From UMGS1225 sp034086705 (GTDB lineage Bacteria; Bacillota; Clostridia; Oscillospirales; CAG-272), in contig JAXDZV010000032.1 in the NCBI GenBank assembly GCA_034086705.1, positions 1-64,000 of the forward strand: DNA of 64,000 nt, in the 5' to 3' direction. Shown one piece after another: positions 7,876-16,770 of this stretch. Both the position numbers and the translations under genes were made by a program. A model generated the notes under the pieces. That model ran no database searches. It saw nothing but the letters and a program-made list of their open reading frames with translations, and was not told the origin of the DNA. Each line of letters opens with the position of its first letter. The first letter of the stretch is position 1.

Positions 7876-8841
7876 TTATGGCGCCTCGAGAAAAGAGAAA
7901 ATCATTGTATAATACCGCACCAGCTCCTCCCGGGATGCCGTAAAAAGGCCGTGCTTTCCGTCGGGAATCAATACAAAGCGGCAGGCTTGCGCATGTCGTG
8001 CAAACCGGCGCTGCGGGCCACGCTTCACCACGCGGTCATTCGTTCCGCTGAGCAAAAGCATAGGCACCCGAATCTGCGGTGCAACACGATAGACCAACTT
8101 GTGCTCTAAGGATATTGCTTCGTAAGTCCAGCCAACGGTGCCGGTAGAGGTTTGACAGCATTCGTTGCTCAGACGGCAGCGCATATTTGCCGCAAAACGC
8201 GCAGGGCTATTGTCGCTACTATGTGCAAAGCTGGCACGCGGATTAAAGTGGCCGGCATGTGAAAACGGTTTCTCAAAGCCTTGCTTACGCCCCAGCTGTC
8301 GTAGCCGCAACAACACAGCGGACCGCGGAATATTCGAGGTGCGCGGTGCAATCATCGGCGCAGATAAAATGGCGCGGCGCACCGGACAATCCGATTCGCT
8401 CAGAAAAAGCGCCGCCACCGCCCCGCCCATAGAATGTGAAAACAAGTCAATCTGCACATACTGTCGCGGCAGAATCATTTGCACTGTAAAAGCACGTACA
8501 TCCGCCACATACTCGGAAAAACGCGCTACATGCACTACCTGCAGATCCGCTACAGCACGTTCGGAACGGCCGTGCCCCCGTTGCTCATACAGATATACAT
8601 CGTAGCCGGCACGGAAAAAGCAGCCAACCATTTCCGTATATTTTTCGGCAAACTCCGTAAAGCCATGTACCAGCAGCACTGCTTTGTCGTGTCCCGGGGC
8701 GCGGTACGCTTCATAGTAAAGCCGCGCGCCGTCCGGTGCATGAAAATATCCGTGTTGTGCATATGGCTTAAGCACTTCTTTCAGCAAAGCAAGTGCTTTG
8801 TCATACCCCTGCTCAGGCAAAACCCAGCTCGGTTGGAACAT
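7876..8841 (-). CDS. Alpha/beta hydrolase, monoacylglycerol-lipase-like
   Basis: A 321-residue cytoplasmic serine hydrolase. VLLVHGFTEFAEKY supplies the oxyanion-hole region, YEQRGHGRS is the loop typical of lysophospholipase/monoacylglycerol lipase relatives, and the nucleophile elbow is LFSHSMGGAVAALF. LLLSGTNDRVV and PDGKHGLF give the expected Asp and His. I chose ATG 8841, with AAGGAG 9 bases upstream; the reading frame continues 315 bases further without a better start. It is divergent from the next gene, which also encodes an alpha/beta hydrolase. The substrate is unknown; a lipid ester is likely. Confidence 0.8.
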   Translation of the reverse strand: MFQPSWVLPEQGYDKALALLKEVLKPYAQHGYFHAPDGARLYYEAYRAPGHDKAVLLVHGFTEFAEKYTEMVGCFFRAGYDVYLYEQRGHGRSERAVADLQVVHVARFSEYVADVRAFTVQMILPRQYVQIDLFSHSMGGAVAALFLSESDCPVRRAILSAPMIAPRTSNIPRSAVLLRLRQLGRKQGFEKPFSHAGHFNPRASFAHSSDNSPARFAANMRCRLSNECCQTSTGTVGWTYEAISLEHKLVYRVAPQIRVPMLLLSGTNDRVVKRGPQRRFARHAQACRFVLIPDGKHGLFTASREELVRYYTMIFSFLEAP

Positions 8842-8902
8842 ACTGTTTTTCTCCTTCTTCCCGCACAGGCAGGCATATTTTTCTTGGAAAGCGGTGATAC
8901 TG

Positions 8903-9793
8903 TTGATACAAGCGAACCGAAAAAAGGCTGGTATTATTATTCTCGCCGCTGTTCTTCTTTTACTGTCAAGCGATTTTTTTGCAACCACCGCCATTTGCGA
9001 TGCCTTTTTTGCCCGTACCATTTGGGATGCCGTCCCTGCAGATTGCACAGCCCTTTGCTTTCCCGGCGGGGAAGCTACGCTGCAGGGATACCTTTTTCGC
9101 CCCGCAGGGCAAAGCGCGGCGCTGGTTGTACTCGCACCGGGCCTTGGGTCTTGCATTGAAGCGTACCTGGGCTGCGTGCGTTTTTTAACCCAAAACGGCT
9201 ATACCGTGTTCTATTTTGATCCAACCGGCAGCGGAAAGAGCGGCGGAAACAGTGCCCTTGGGTACGGGCAAATTGTGCAAGACCTACAGTACACACTCTG
9301 TTTTGTGCGGGAACAGGCCTACTTTGACAACGACCGCATGCTGCTGCTTGGGCACAGCCGCGGCGGATTTGCCGTATGCTGTGCAGCCAATGAACCGGAT
9401 GTCAGTGGGGTTGTAGCGGTCGGCGCGCACAATAGCTGCATGGATGCGATTCTCGCAGCCTCCACGCAGCATGTTGGCATGTTTGCCTATTGCAATTACC
9501 CCATGCTTTGGCTTGTGCAGGCAATGCGTACGGGCGTGTCATCTGTGCGCCTGCGTGCAGACCGGGTGCTTGCACAAAGCAACACGCCGACCCTGATTTT
9601 TCAGGGCAGATGTGACCGCGCCGCGCCACCGGATGCCTACTCTGTCTATGCATATCGTGATAACAGCTTTCCTGCTTCCGTTCAATTTTTCCTATATGAC
9701 GCTGCAGACAGCTCGCATTCTGCTATGCTGCAAGAAGATGCCCCCGCGCTGCAACAAATTCTTTCATTTCTCAATACAGTATTGGGGCAATAA
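8903..9793 (+). CDS. Alpha/beta hydrolase with N-terminal membrane anchor
   Basis: About 296 residues. The first 20 or so form a hydrophobic helix after NRKK, so the protein is probably anchored with its domain outside or at the membrane. The nucleophile elbow is LLGHSRGGFAV, with FQGRCDRAAP and SSHSAML supplying likely Asp and His; FDPTGSGKSGG is a strand-loop typical of the fold. The start is uncertain: TTG 8903 has GGAAAG about 12 bases upstream, while GTG 8894 and an ATG at 8798 inside the divergent gene are alternatives. It is not closely similar to its divergent neighbour outside the fold motifs. Confidence 0.7.
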   Translation: MIQANRKKAGIIILAAVLLLLSSDFFATTAICDAFFARTIWDAVPADCTALCFPGGEATLQGYLFRPAGQSAALVVLAPGLGSCIEAYLGCVRFLTQNGYTVFYFDPTGSGKSGGNSALGYGQIVQDLQYTLCFVREQAYFDNDRMLLLGHSRGGFAVCCAANEPDVSGVVAVGAHNSCMDAILAASTQHVGMFAYCNYPMLWLVQAMRTGVSSVRLRADRVLAQSNTPTLIFQGRCDRAAPPDAYSVYAYRDNSFPASVQFFLYDAADSSHSAMLQEDAPALQQILSFLNTVLGQ

Positions 9794-9884
9794 TCTCGCT
9801 CATCCCTTGTATTTTTTCATTATACTCTGCGCAAATCGCAAAAGCAACCGACAAATTTAAGGAAAAGGACCGGGTTTTATTTTT

Positions 9885-10928
9885 ATGGAAATTGTGTTAA
9901 TCCCTGCACTGCAACCTGACGAAAAGCTGCTTACCCTTTTAGAGGCACTACAGGCACAAAAGCTGCAAGCCGTCGTCATAGACGATGGCAGCGGCGACGC
10001 TTATGACGAAATATTTCAAGCAGCGGAACAATACGGTGCCGTTGTGCGCCGTTTGGCACACAATCGCGGCAAAGGCGGTGCGCTCAAATACGGGCTGCAA
10101 CAAATTATGCAACTTTTTCCTGCATGCAGCGGCGTCATCACCGCAGATGCAGACGGGCAACATCGCATCAACGACATCCGCGCTGTTCAACAAGAATTGC
10201 AACGGGGAGCGGCTTTCGTTCTTACTGTGCGGAATCTGCGCGGCAAAATCCCCAAAAAATCAAAACTCGGAAACACCCTCTCTCGCTATGTTTATACCAT
10301 GTTCACCGGGCATTACTTTGCCGACAATCAATCCGGCCTGCGCGGTTTTTCCGCAGAGCAATTCAACTGGCTGCTTTTGGTCCCCGGCGAAAAATATGAC
10401 TACGAATTGAATATGCTCTGCTATGCTGACAAGCAGGCTGTTCCAATTACCACCATTTCCATCGAAGCTATATACATAGACGGAAACCGTTCTACCCATT
10501 TTGATGCGCTGCGCGACACCTTTCGCATTTATCGGCTGCTGCTGCGCTCGGTATGGGCCTCCTTCGCCGGCGTTTTGCTAACGGAGGTCCTGGTTTTTCT
10601 GTTTTCCGTTTGGCTGGGCTATCGCTTTGTGCTGTGTACCGTCTTTACGGCAGTTTTGCTTTCTGCTTTGGTTACCATTTTGCTCAATCGTTATGTTGTT
10701 TTCCGCGCCGTTCCATACCGAGACGGCAGACGGCTGTTTGTTCACGCCTTTTGCCGAGGCCTGCTTTACACCGTCGGATGTCTGGCAGTCGGATATTATT
10801 TTCCGAATATCCCGCTGTTTTGGTCTTTCAACCTTTTTGCATTGCTGTGCATTCCTTTAGAATACCTGCTGCATCGCGCACAGCATACAGGGCGGTATCG
10901 AGATGTCAATAAAGAAAAAATCTCCTAA
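9885..10928 (+). CDS. Family 2 glycosyltransferase fused to a GtrA-like membrane domain
   Basis: A 347-residue membrane protein. Residues 1 to about 210 form a GT-A glycosyltransferase with VVIDDGSGDAYDE and the DxD-like ITADADGQHR; NQSGLRGFS is typical of dolichyl-phosphate-sugar synthase relatives. From about residue 220 there are four hydrophobic segments with LLNRYVVFR, as in GtrA-type flippase-like domains. Such fusions make polyprenyl-phosphate sugars and may help move them across the membrane for wall or glycolipid decoration. The gene stands alone, followed by a terminator shared with the convergent plsX. Confidence 0.8.
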   Translation: MEIVLIPALQPDEKLLTLLEALQAQKLQAVVIDDGSGDAYDEIFQAAEQYGAVVRRLAHNRGKGGALKYGLQQIMQLFPACSGVITADADGQHRINDIRAVQQELQRGAAFVLTVRNLRGKIPKKSKLGNTLSRYVYTMFTGHYFADNQSGLRGFSAEQFNWLLLVPGEKYDYELNMLCYADKQAVPITTISIEAIYIDGNRSTHFDALRDTFRIYRLLLRSVWASFAGVLLTEVLVFLFSVWLGYRFVLCTVFTAVLLSALVTILLNRYVVFRAVPYRDGRRLFVHAFCRGLLYTVGCLAVGYYFPNIPLFWSFNLFALLCIPLEYLLHRAQHTGRYRDVNKEKIS

Positions 10929-10940
10929 AATATACGAAGA

Positions 10941-10979
10941 GGCGTCCACCCGGGAACCCCCGCGGCGGGCGCCATTTTT
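10941..10979. terminator. Terminator between convergent glycosyltransferase and plsX genes
   Basis: GGCGTCC...GGGCGCC stem with further inner GC pairing, followed by ATTTTT on the plus strand. The minus-strand side is less U-rich (CCTCTTCG then TATATTTT), so it best serves the plus-strand gene. Confidence 0.6.
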
Positions 10980-11929
10980 CACAAACTGCGAAGCAGCTGC
11001 GCAGTGCAGGCGCAAACTGTTTGTGCCTGTGCACATCCGTGCATTTTGATCACCGGCTTTACCGTGCCTAAAAATGCAGCGCCCCCCCGCAAATTCAATT
11101 CATACAGTTCTGCCAGGCGCGCAAGAGTTTTTGCTTGGGCCGTCTGTGGGATTGGCAACATACGCACAGCCTCCATCGCGGCCAGGCCCGCCGCCTCATG
11201 TGCCTTCAGCAAAAGATTACCTGCATAGCCGTCACATACAATAACGTCTGCCACGCCGCTGCACAAATCGCATCCTTCCACACAACCGATAAACCGGCCG
11301 CCCCGCGGGAACTCCAGAGCTTCCAAAGCTGCATATGCCTGCCGTACGCTTTGTGTTCCCTTGGTGCTCTCTCTCCCTACAGAAAGCACCCCAACGCGAA
11401 TCTCTGTCCGATGCGGCATCAGCCGAGCGGCATACGCTGCACCCAGCAGTGCAAATTGCTCGTATTCCCGCGTGCCGGGTGCCAAATTTGCACCGCAATC
11501 CAGCAAAATGACTCGATCTCCCTGCACCGTCGGTATAGCACTTGCAAGTGCGGGCGTTCGCAATGGCGGAACCAGCCCCAAGCGGAAAATTGAACCAACC
11601 AGCAACGCACCGGTATTACCCGCACTGAGCAGCCCTACCGCCTCCTGCCGCGTGCGCAAGGCATCCAGTGCCAACGCCATGGAAGTATCGCCAGCCTCAT
11701 GCAAAATTGAGTCAGGTGCGTCGCCGGGGGCAATCTGCCGCTCTGCAGGCAAAAGCTCTACTCGGTTTGCATCCAAAAGGCCGCTTTGTAACGCCTGCTG
11801 CACTGCTTCTCCCTGCCCAACCAGTAAAAAAGAGAGATCTGCCTCTGCCTGCAGCGCCATCGACGCACCTTGCACCAGTTCCCATGCGCCGTTGTCTGCG
11901 CCGCCTAAATCCAGAACAATTTGTCTCAT
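10979..11929 (-). CDS. plsX: Phosphate acyltransferase PlsX
   Basis: A 316-residue cytosolic enzyme that interconverts acyl-ACP and acyl-phosphate; PlsY then acylates glycerol-3-phosphate. LLSAGNTGALLVGSIFRLG and VILLDCGANLAPGTREYEQFA are PlsX signatures, and VIVCDGYAGNLLLKAHE is the conserved C-terminal segment. The N-terminus reads VLDLGGADN where the family usually has the DAMGGD motif, so that loop is divergent. I chose ATG 11929, with GGAGG six bases before. It is last in the fakB-fakB-fakA-plsX operon, so acyl-phosphate made by FakA/FakB is next to the enzyme that passes it to ACP. Confidence 0.9.
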   Translation of the reverse strand: MRQIVLDLGGADNGAWELVQGASMALQAEADLSFLLVGQGEAVQQALQSGLLDANRVELLPAERQIAPGDAPDSILHEAGDTSMALALDALRTRQEAVGLLSAGNTGALLVGSIFRLGLVPPLRTPALASAIPTVQGDRVILLDCGANLAPGTREYEQFALLGAAYAARLMPHRTEIRVGVLSVGRESTKGTQSVRQAYAALEALEFPRGGRFIGCVEGCDLCSGVADVIVCDGYAGNLLLKAHEAAGLAAMEAVRMLPIPQTAQAKTLARLAELYELNLRGGAAFLGTVKPVIKMHGCAQAQTVCACTAQLLRSL

Positions 11930-12027
11930 TTTCGCCTCCGTTTCTGCTGCATCACCACACACCGTATCACCGCTTCCGCCACGCCGTGGGGGTGCAGTTG
12001 ACTTTTGTCACAATTCTCGCTGTAGCA

Positions 12028-13692
12028 TTATTCAATAGCAAACAGATAGCGATATACCGGCTGCCCGCCGTATAAAAACCCAATTTCCGCCTCGGCAAAG
12101 TAGGTGCGCAAAACCTGCTCCACTTCTTTTCGCTCCTGCACTGACACATCATCGCCATAAAATACCGTGATAACATCTACAGGCAACGCCGGATCCAACG
12201 CCTGCACCAACGCCTGTATAGTTTCCAGGGGCGTATCCTGCGCGCATAGCACTTTTTTCTCGCACAGTCCCATATACGCACCTTTGCGAATAATAACACC
12301 GTCCAGCCGCGCATCCCGTACCGCCTGCGCCACAGCAGCGCTACAGACGCCAAGCATCCCCTTTTCCATTTCAGCATAAAACTGCTCGCTGTCTGTCACA
12401 GAGGGATCCATCAGAGAAAGTGCAGCAAAGCCTTGTGCCATCGAGCGGGTCGGCAACACACGCACCTGTGCTCCCTGCCACAGCTGTGCCGCTTGCTGCG
12501 CCGCAAGAATCGTGTTCGAATCGTTGGGCAAAACAACCAGCTGCTCGGCATCTGTCAGAGCAAAGGCTTGCAGAAATTCATCCGTACTTGGATTCTCCGT
12601 CTGACCGCCGCGTACCAATGCCGCTGCGCCCATGCGCAAAAACAACTCTGCCATGCCATCCCCCTGCACAGCAGCTACCACCGCAAAGCGCTGCCGCTCG
12701 CGTTCCGCAGGCGTCACCGCAGAGGCTGCAAGCGCACGGGGATGCGACGCACTGTGTTGCAAGGTCATGTTTTCTATTTTCACCGATAAAAACTCACCCC
12801 GCGCATGTGCCCATGCCAATACCTTTTCCGGAGAGAAGGTATGAATATGTATCTTCACCAGCACCCCCTCGCGAACGGCAACCAAAGAATCTCCAAGGGC
12901 GCTCAGCTCCTTTTTTGCCTCTTCCATAGAGAAAGCATCCAAATCTACGCACCGCGGCATCAGCTGTAAGATACATTCGGTACAGTAGCCATACTGCATC
13001 TGTGCGTCATTCTCCAACAGCAGGTTAACCGTGGCACCATCGGCCGTAAACGGTTCGCTGCGGCGTGGTTCCTGTCCGAGCAGAGCAGCCTGCATCCCCT
13101 CAAAAATACGCACAACCCCTGCACCACCGCTGTCTACCACACCGGCCTGCCGCAAAACCTCCAACTTTTCCGGTGTGCGTGCCAGCGACTCCCGCAATAC
13201 CGGTAAAAGAGCTGCAAACAGCGTTTCAAAATCCGCGAACGCACCGGCGGCCGACAAAAATTCTGATCCTTCGCGCAACAGTGTCAGCATCGTTCCCTCT
13301 ACCGGCTGGAATACCGCGCGGTAACTTTTTTCCCGGCCAGCGTCAAAGGCTTTGCAAAAATCGGCAGGCGTCATGTCGGAAAGTTCTGCCGCCCCATCTG
13401 CAAGACCTCGAATAAACTGCGAGAGTATCACCCCGGAATTTCCTCGCGCGCCAAGTAACGCGCCGCGTGCAAATGCACCCAGATATACGCCGACCGACTC
13501 CGTTTGCACGGCTTGTGCCGCCTGCACGGCGCCTTCCATCGTTTTTGACATATTTTTCCCGGTATCTCCATCCGGGATGGGGAATACATTGAGCGCATCA
13601 ATTGCCTGCATATCGTTTTGCAGGCATGCCCAGCCGCCCCGCAGCAGTGTATGCAGACGCACGCTGTCCAAAACCTGCGTTCTTATCGCCAT
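12028..13692 (-). CDS. fakA: Fatty acid kinase ATP-binding subunit FakA (DhaL domain, YloV family)
   Basis: A 554-residue protein. Residues 1-200 form the DhaL kinase domain with ALNVFPIPDGDTGKNM, whose Asp residues bind Mg-ATP, and GNSGVILSQFIRG. The C-terminal part (VLPNDSNTILAAQQAA, FYGDDVS) matches YloV/FakA proteins. FakA phosphorylates a fatty acid held by FakB, producing acyl-phosphate. Two fakB genes lie directly upstream (3-base gap to the nearer) and plsX downstream, which supports the fatty acid kinase role over a dihydroxyacetone kinase role. GGGAGG precedes ATG 13692. Confidence 0.92.
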   Translation of the reverse strand: MAIRTQVLDSVRLHTLLRGGWACLQNDMQAIDALNVFPIPDGDTGKNMSKTMEGAVQAAQAVQTESVGVYLGAFARGALLGARGNSGVILSQFIRGLADGAAELSDMTPADFCKAFDAGREKSYRAVFQPVEGTMLTLLREGSEFLSAAGAFADFETLFAALLPVLRESLARTPEKLEVLRQAGVVDSGGAGVVRIFEGMQAALLGQEPRRSEPFTADGATVNLLLENDAQMQYGYCTECILQLMPRCVDLDAFSMEEAKKELSALGDSLVAVREGVLVKIHIHTFSPEKVLAWAHARGEFLSVKIENMTLQHSASHPRALAASAVTPAERERQRFAVVAAVQGDGMAELFLRMGAAALVRGGQTENPSTDEFLQAFALTDAEQLVVLPNDSNTILAAQQAAQLWQGAQVRVLPTRSMAQGFAALSLMDPSVTDSEQFYAEMEKGMLGVCSAAVAQAVRDARLDGVIIRKGAYMGLCEKKVLCAQDTPLETIQALVQALDPALPVDVITVFYGDDVSVQERKEVEQVLRTYFAEAEIGFLYGGQPVYRYLFAIE

Positions 13693-13695
13693 GGA

Positions 13696-14586
13696 TCAGT
13701 TTCCTCCCTCGAGCTGCACCTCTTTGCCAAAGCAAAACGCAATGATTGTACCGGGCCCAACCGAGGCCCCAACAATCGGTGCAATGGTATTGATATAGAC
13801 GTCCTTAAAGGGAACCGTATCAGTGATCTGCTGTGCCAACGCCTGCGCCTGTGCCTGCGCATCGGCATGCGAAACAAACAGCGTTTGCTGCTGCGGCTGC
13901 TCCACCGCCTGTGCAATCTGCGCCGCAATTTCCGCACGTGCATTCGCCGCTCCCTTGACTTTTTTAATAGCAACATTGCGGCCCAGCCGATCGGAAATCA
14001 AAATCGGCTTAACGCCGAAGATATTGCCGAAAAAAGCGGACGAGGCGGTTACTCTGCCGGAACGCCGCAGATACTCTAAATCTTCCACCGTGCCGCACTG
14101 ATTCATTTGTAAGCAATGCTGTTGCACAGTCTGTGCCACCGCAGCGGCATCTGTCCCCGCATCACGCAATGCCGCCGCCCATAGGCAAAGCGCTCCCTGC
14201 CCAAGGGAGCTAATCAATGTATCGACACAATAAATCTGTCCTTGCGGGTATTCTTCCCGCAAGCTCTGCGCAACCATCCGCGCCGTATTGACCGAACCGG
14301 ACAGTGCACTCGAACACCCCAAATATACTACATCCTGACCCTGCGCCAAGTAAGCGCGAAACGTTTGTGAAAACAGCGCTGCAGATACCTGCGTGGTAGT
14401 GATTCGTTTCCCCGCGCGCATATAATCATAAAACTGCTGCGGCGTATGCGCCTGCCAATCCAGGCGCGCCGGATATTCCGTACCGTCCACGGTATACCCC
14501 ATGGTCACATAGGAAATCTGCCGCTGCTGCAGCGTTTCCATGCGCAAATCACATGTTGAATCCGTCAAAATGACAAACGGTCTCAT
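13696..14586 (-). CDS. fakB: Fatty-acid-binding subunit of fatty acid kinase (DegV family), second copy
   Basis: A 296-residue DegV-fold protein that binds one fatty acid and presents its carboxylate to FakA. LTDSTCDL at the N-terminus, TTTQVS, the CSSALSGSVNTARM loop and LRRSGRVTASSAFFGNIF are family signatures. ATG 14586, preceded by GGAGGAAGAAG, is preferred over an in-frame ATG 21 bases upstream. It is clearly different in sequence from the neighbouring DegV gene, so the two probably select different chain types, as FakB1 and FakB2 do in Staphylococcus. Confidence 0.88.
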   Translation of the reverse strand: MRPFVILTDSTCDLRMETLQQRQISYVTMGYTVDGTEYPARLDWQAHTPQQFYDYMRAGKRITTTQVSAALFSQTFRAYLAQGQDVVYLGCSSALSGSVNTARMVAQSLREEYPQGQIYCVDTLISSLGQGALCLWAAALRDAGTDAAAVAQTVQQHCLQMNQCGTVEDLEYLRRSGRVTASSAFFGNIFGVKPILISDRLGRNVAIKKVKGAANARAEIAAQIAQAVEQPQQQTLFVSHADAQAQAQALAQQITDTVPFKDVYINTIAPIVGASVGPGTIIAFCFGKEVQLEGGN

Positions 14587-14626
14587 CTTCTTCCTCCGTT
14601 CGTGCACCGAGCCTTGGTGCTGTCTT

Positions 14627-15562
14627 TTATTTTCCGCTCAAAATCTGCGTTAGAATTTCCTTTTCTCGTACGGCCCTCTGTGAAGTCGGCATACCGAAAT
14701 AGAAAGCTGCACAAAGCCCCGGTCCGATAGATGCGCCGCAGGCCTTTCCCAAATTGACAAACAGAATCTCCCGCGGATGAATTTGCGCACGGATTCGCTC
14801 CGCATAAGCCTGCGCAAGCGATTCGCGTGCAGAATGCGTGATAACAATGGTCTGCTCTGCCGGGTCTTCAATGGTTTGTGCAATATAGGCAACCGCCGAA
14901 TCCAGCATGGCGCGCTTGCCCTTGCACTTTCCCATCACTTCAACCATACCGCGCTCATTGAAATCCGCCATCAGTTTTAGCCCCAGCATGGACCCGAAAA
15001 ATGCCTTTGCGTTGGAAACACGGCCGGTTTTAACCAAGAAAAACAAATCGTCCATCGATCCGGATTGGTGCAGTCGATGCCGGCTTTGCTCCAAATCCGC
15101 CACTACCTGCTCCGCAGATGCTCCCGCGCGCTGCAACGCGGATGCCCGCAGCAACAGCGCTGCAATACCGCCGGAATAACACAGAGAATCCACACAGTAA
15201 ATCTTGCTACCCGGATATTTTTCCATTACCTCTCTTGCAACCTGTACGGTAACGGCATAGGTAGCACTTAAACCGCTCGAAAGTGACAAACTGATTACAT
15301 CAACACCGGCAGCGGCATACTTTTCAAATACTCTGTGTACTTCTCCCACAGTCGGCGTAGAAGTTTTCTGCAGCACTTTGCTGCTGCCCATTTTCGCAAA
15401 GAAGGCTTTAATGGCCTCCTGCGGCTCATCCAAGTCAATCAAAGTCTCCTCGCCGCTTTGATCGTATATAATCCCATGCAGATATTCGGGAATGCCAAGG
15501 CTCTCTCGCTGTGCACGTGTCAAATCGCAAGCGGTATCCGGAATCAATACGTACTCTCGCAT
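14627..15562 (-). CDS. fakB: Fatty-acid-binding subunit of fatty acid kinase (DegV family), first copy
   Basis: A 311-residue DegV-fold protein with the start YVLIPDTACDL, KTSTPTVGE, the SLSSGLSATY loop and VKTGRVSNAKAFFGSMLG. It is the first gene of the fakB-fakB-fakA-plsX operon, 40 bases before the second fakB, with a promoter 86 bases upstream. The role, binding a fatty acid for phosphorylation by FakA, is inferred from family and context. Confidence 0.88.
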   Translation of the reverse strand: MREYVLIPDTACDLTRAQRESLGIPEYLHGIIYDQSGEETLIDLDEPQEAIKAFFAKMGSSKVLQKTSTPTVGEVHRVFEKYAAAGVDVISLSLSSGLSATYAVTVQVAREVMEKYPGSKIYCVDSLCYSGGIAALLLRASALQRAGASAEQVVADLEQSRHRLHQSGSMDDLFFLVKTGRVSNAKAFFGSMLGLKLMADFNERGMVEVMGKCKGKRAMLDSAVAYIAQTIEDPAEQTIVITHSARESLAQAYAERIRAQIHPREILFVNLGKACGASIGPGLCAAFYFGMPTSQRAVREKEILTQILSGK

Positions 15563-15647
15563 CGCTTATTTCTCCCCATCCTTTTTCTCTCAGATGCGTT
15601 CTGTGCACACCGAATCCGGGGGCATGCAAGCAACGCTTTGTTTCTTC

Positions 15648-15676
15648 AGTATAGCACAAGATACGAACGCTTTCAA
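15648..15676 (-). promoter_or_regulatory. Promoter of the fakB-fakB-fakA-plsX operon
   Basis: TTGAAA at 15671-15676 and TATACT at 15648-15653 on the minus strand, 17 bases apart. It lies back to back with the extended -10 promoter at 15736-15744. Confidence 0.65.
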
Positions 15677-15735
15677 CAAATTTGTGTCAAAAAAATGTTG
15701 CATTTGCGAAAAAAGGTGGAAATTTTGAAACAATC

Positions 15736-15744
15736 TGTTATAAT
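15736..15744 (+). promoter_or_regulatory. Extended -10 promoter of the acyl-lipid operon
   Basis: TGTTATAAT, an extended -10 with perfect TATAAT at 15739-15744. The -35 region is poor. The start codon of the first gene follows 43 bases later. Confidence 0.55.
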
Positions 15745-15786
15745 AATAAGAAACAGGTGTGTTTTGCACACCGATTTTATGGAATC

Positions 15787-16770
15787 ATGAGGACTGCTAT
15801 GCTGGTATGTTGGATTGTTTTTGGTATTGCCGTTTTGCTACTCAGCGGCATCGCCGTAATGCTTTGGAAAACGGTTCCCATCGCCAAAAAAGTTTATTTT
15901 TCTCAGCTTGTACGCGAAACGCCGGAAAAATGGGGGCGCGTCTGTTCTGCACCCGATAACCCCGAGCAGCTTGCTATGTGGAATGCCGGCTGTGCCTGGG
16001 CAGAAGAAAACCGCACACATATGCGCCCCGTCCACATTCAAAACGGGCAGCTTCGCCTCGCGGGCGAATACTACGATTTCGGAGCGGAGCGCTGTGTTAT
16101 CATTCTGCCCGGTCGCTGTGAAAGCTTATGTTACTCCTATTACTTTGCGCCACCTTACGTCAAAGCCGGCTGCAATGTTCTTGTCATTGATACACGCGCA
16201 CACGGGCAAAGCGATGGGATGTATAATACTCTGGGGCGCTTGGAAAGTGAAGATCTGCTGCTATGGATGGACTTTGCGCAGCAAACGCTCGGCAATCGCC
16301 AAATTTGCCTGCACGCCGTTTGCGTCGGCTCCAACACCGCGCTGCTTGCAGCCATTAGCTCGCGTCGCCCGGAGGCGCTTTTTGCAATAATATGCGAAGG
16401 TTGCTATGTCTCTTTCCGCGAAACCTTCCGCAGACACATGCTCTATATTCATAAGCCGACCTTTCCCGTTTTGGACCTATGTATGTGGATGATCCGTCAC
16501 TACGCAGGCACAAATGTGCGGCGAATTGCACCAATACGCTTAGTGCGGCGCCTGCAACTTCCGATCTTATATCTGTTCGGCAAGCAGGATGCGTTCTCTG
16601 TGCCGTCTATGAGCCGTCGGCTTTTCCAGGCAACCAAAACACCCCACAAACAGATTGTTTGGTTTGCAAAAGGTACTCATTCCCACTTACGGCTTGCCAA
16701 CACCGCACAATATGACCAGAGCGTTCTTGCATTTTTACAGGCGCAAACACGCAGCAAGGAGGTATCATGA
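15787..16770 (+). CDS. Membrane-anchored alpha/beta hydrolase with possible Cys nucleophile
   Basis: About 327 residues. A strongly hydrophobic N-terminal helix suggests a membrane anchor. The hydrolase core has VIILPGR, DTRAHGQSDG, and at the nucleophile elbow LHAVCVGSNTALLAA. The residue aligned with the usual catalytic Ser is Cys, unless the following Ser takes over. YLFGKQDAFS gives the Asp and GTHSHL the His. ATG 15787 is chosen; ATG 15799 with GAGGA before it is equally possible. It shares an ATGA overlap with the acyl ligase gene, so it belongs to that operon. A thioesterase or lipid hydrolase role is an inference. Confidence 0.75.
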   Translation: MRTAMLVCWIVFGIAVLLLSGIAVMLWKTVPIAKKVYFSQLVRETPEKWGRVCSAPDNPEQLAMWNAGCAWAEENRTHMRPVHIQNGQLRLAGEYYDFGAERCVIILPGRCESLCYSYYFAPPYVKAGCNVLVIDTRAHGQSDGMYNTLGRLESEDLLLWMDFAQQTLGNRQICLHAVCVGSNTALLAAISSRRPEALFAIICEGCYVSFRETFRRHMLYIHKPTFPVLDLCMWMIRHYAGTNVRRIAPIRLVRRLQLPILYLFGKQDAFSVPSMSRRLFQATKTPHKQIVWFAKGTHSHLRLANTAQYDQSVLAFLQAQTRSKEVS

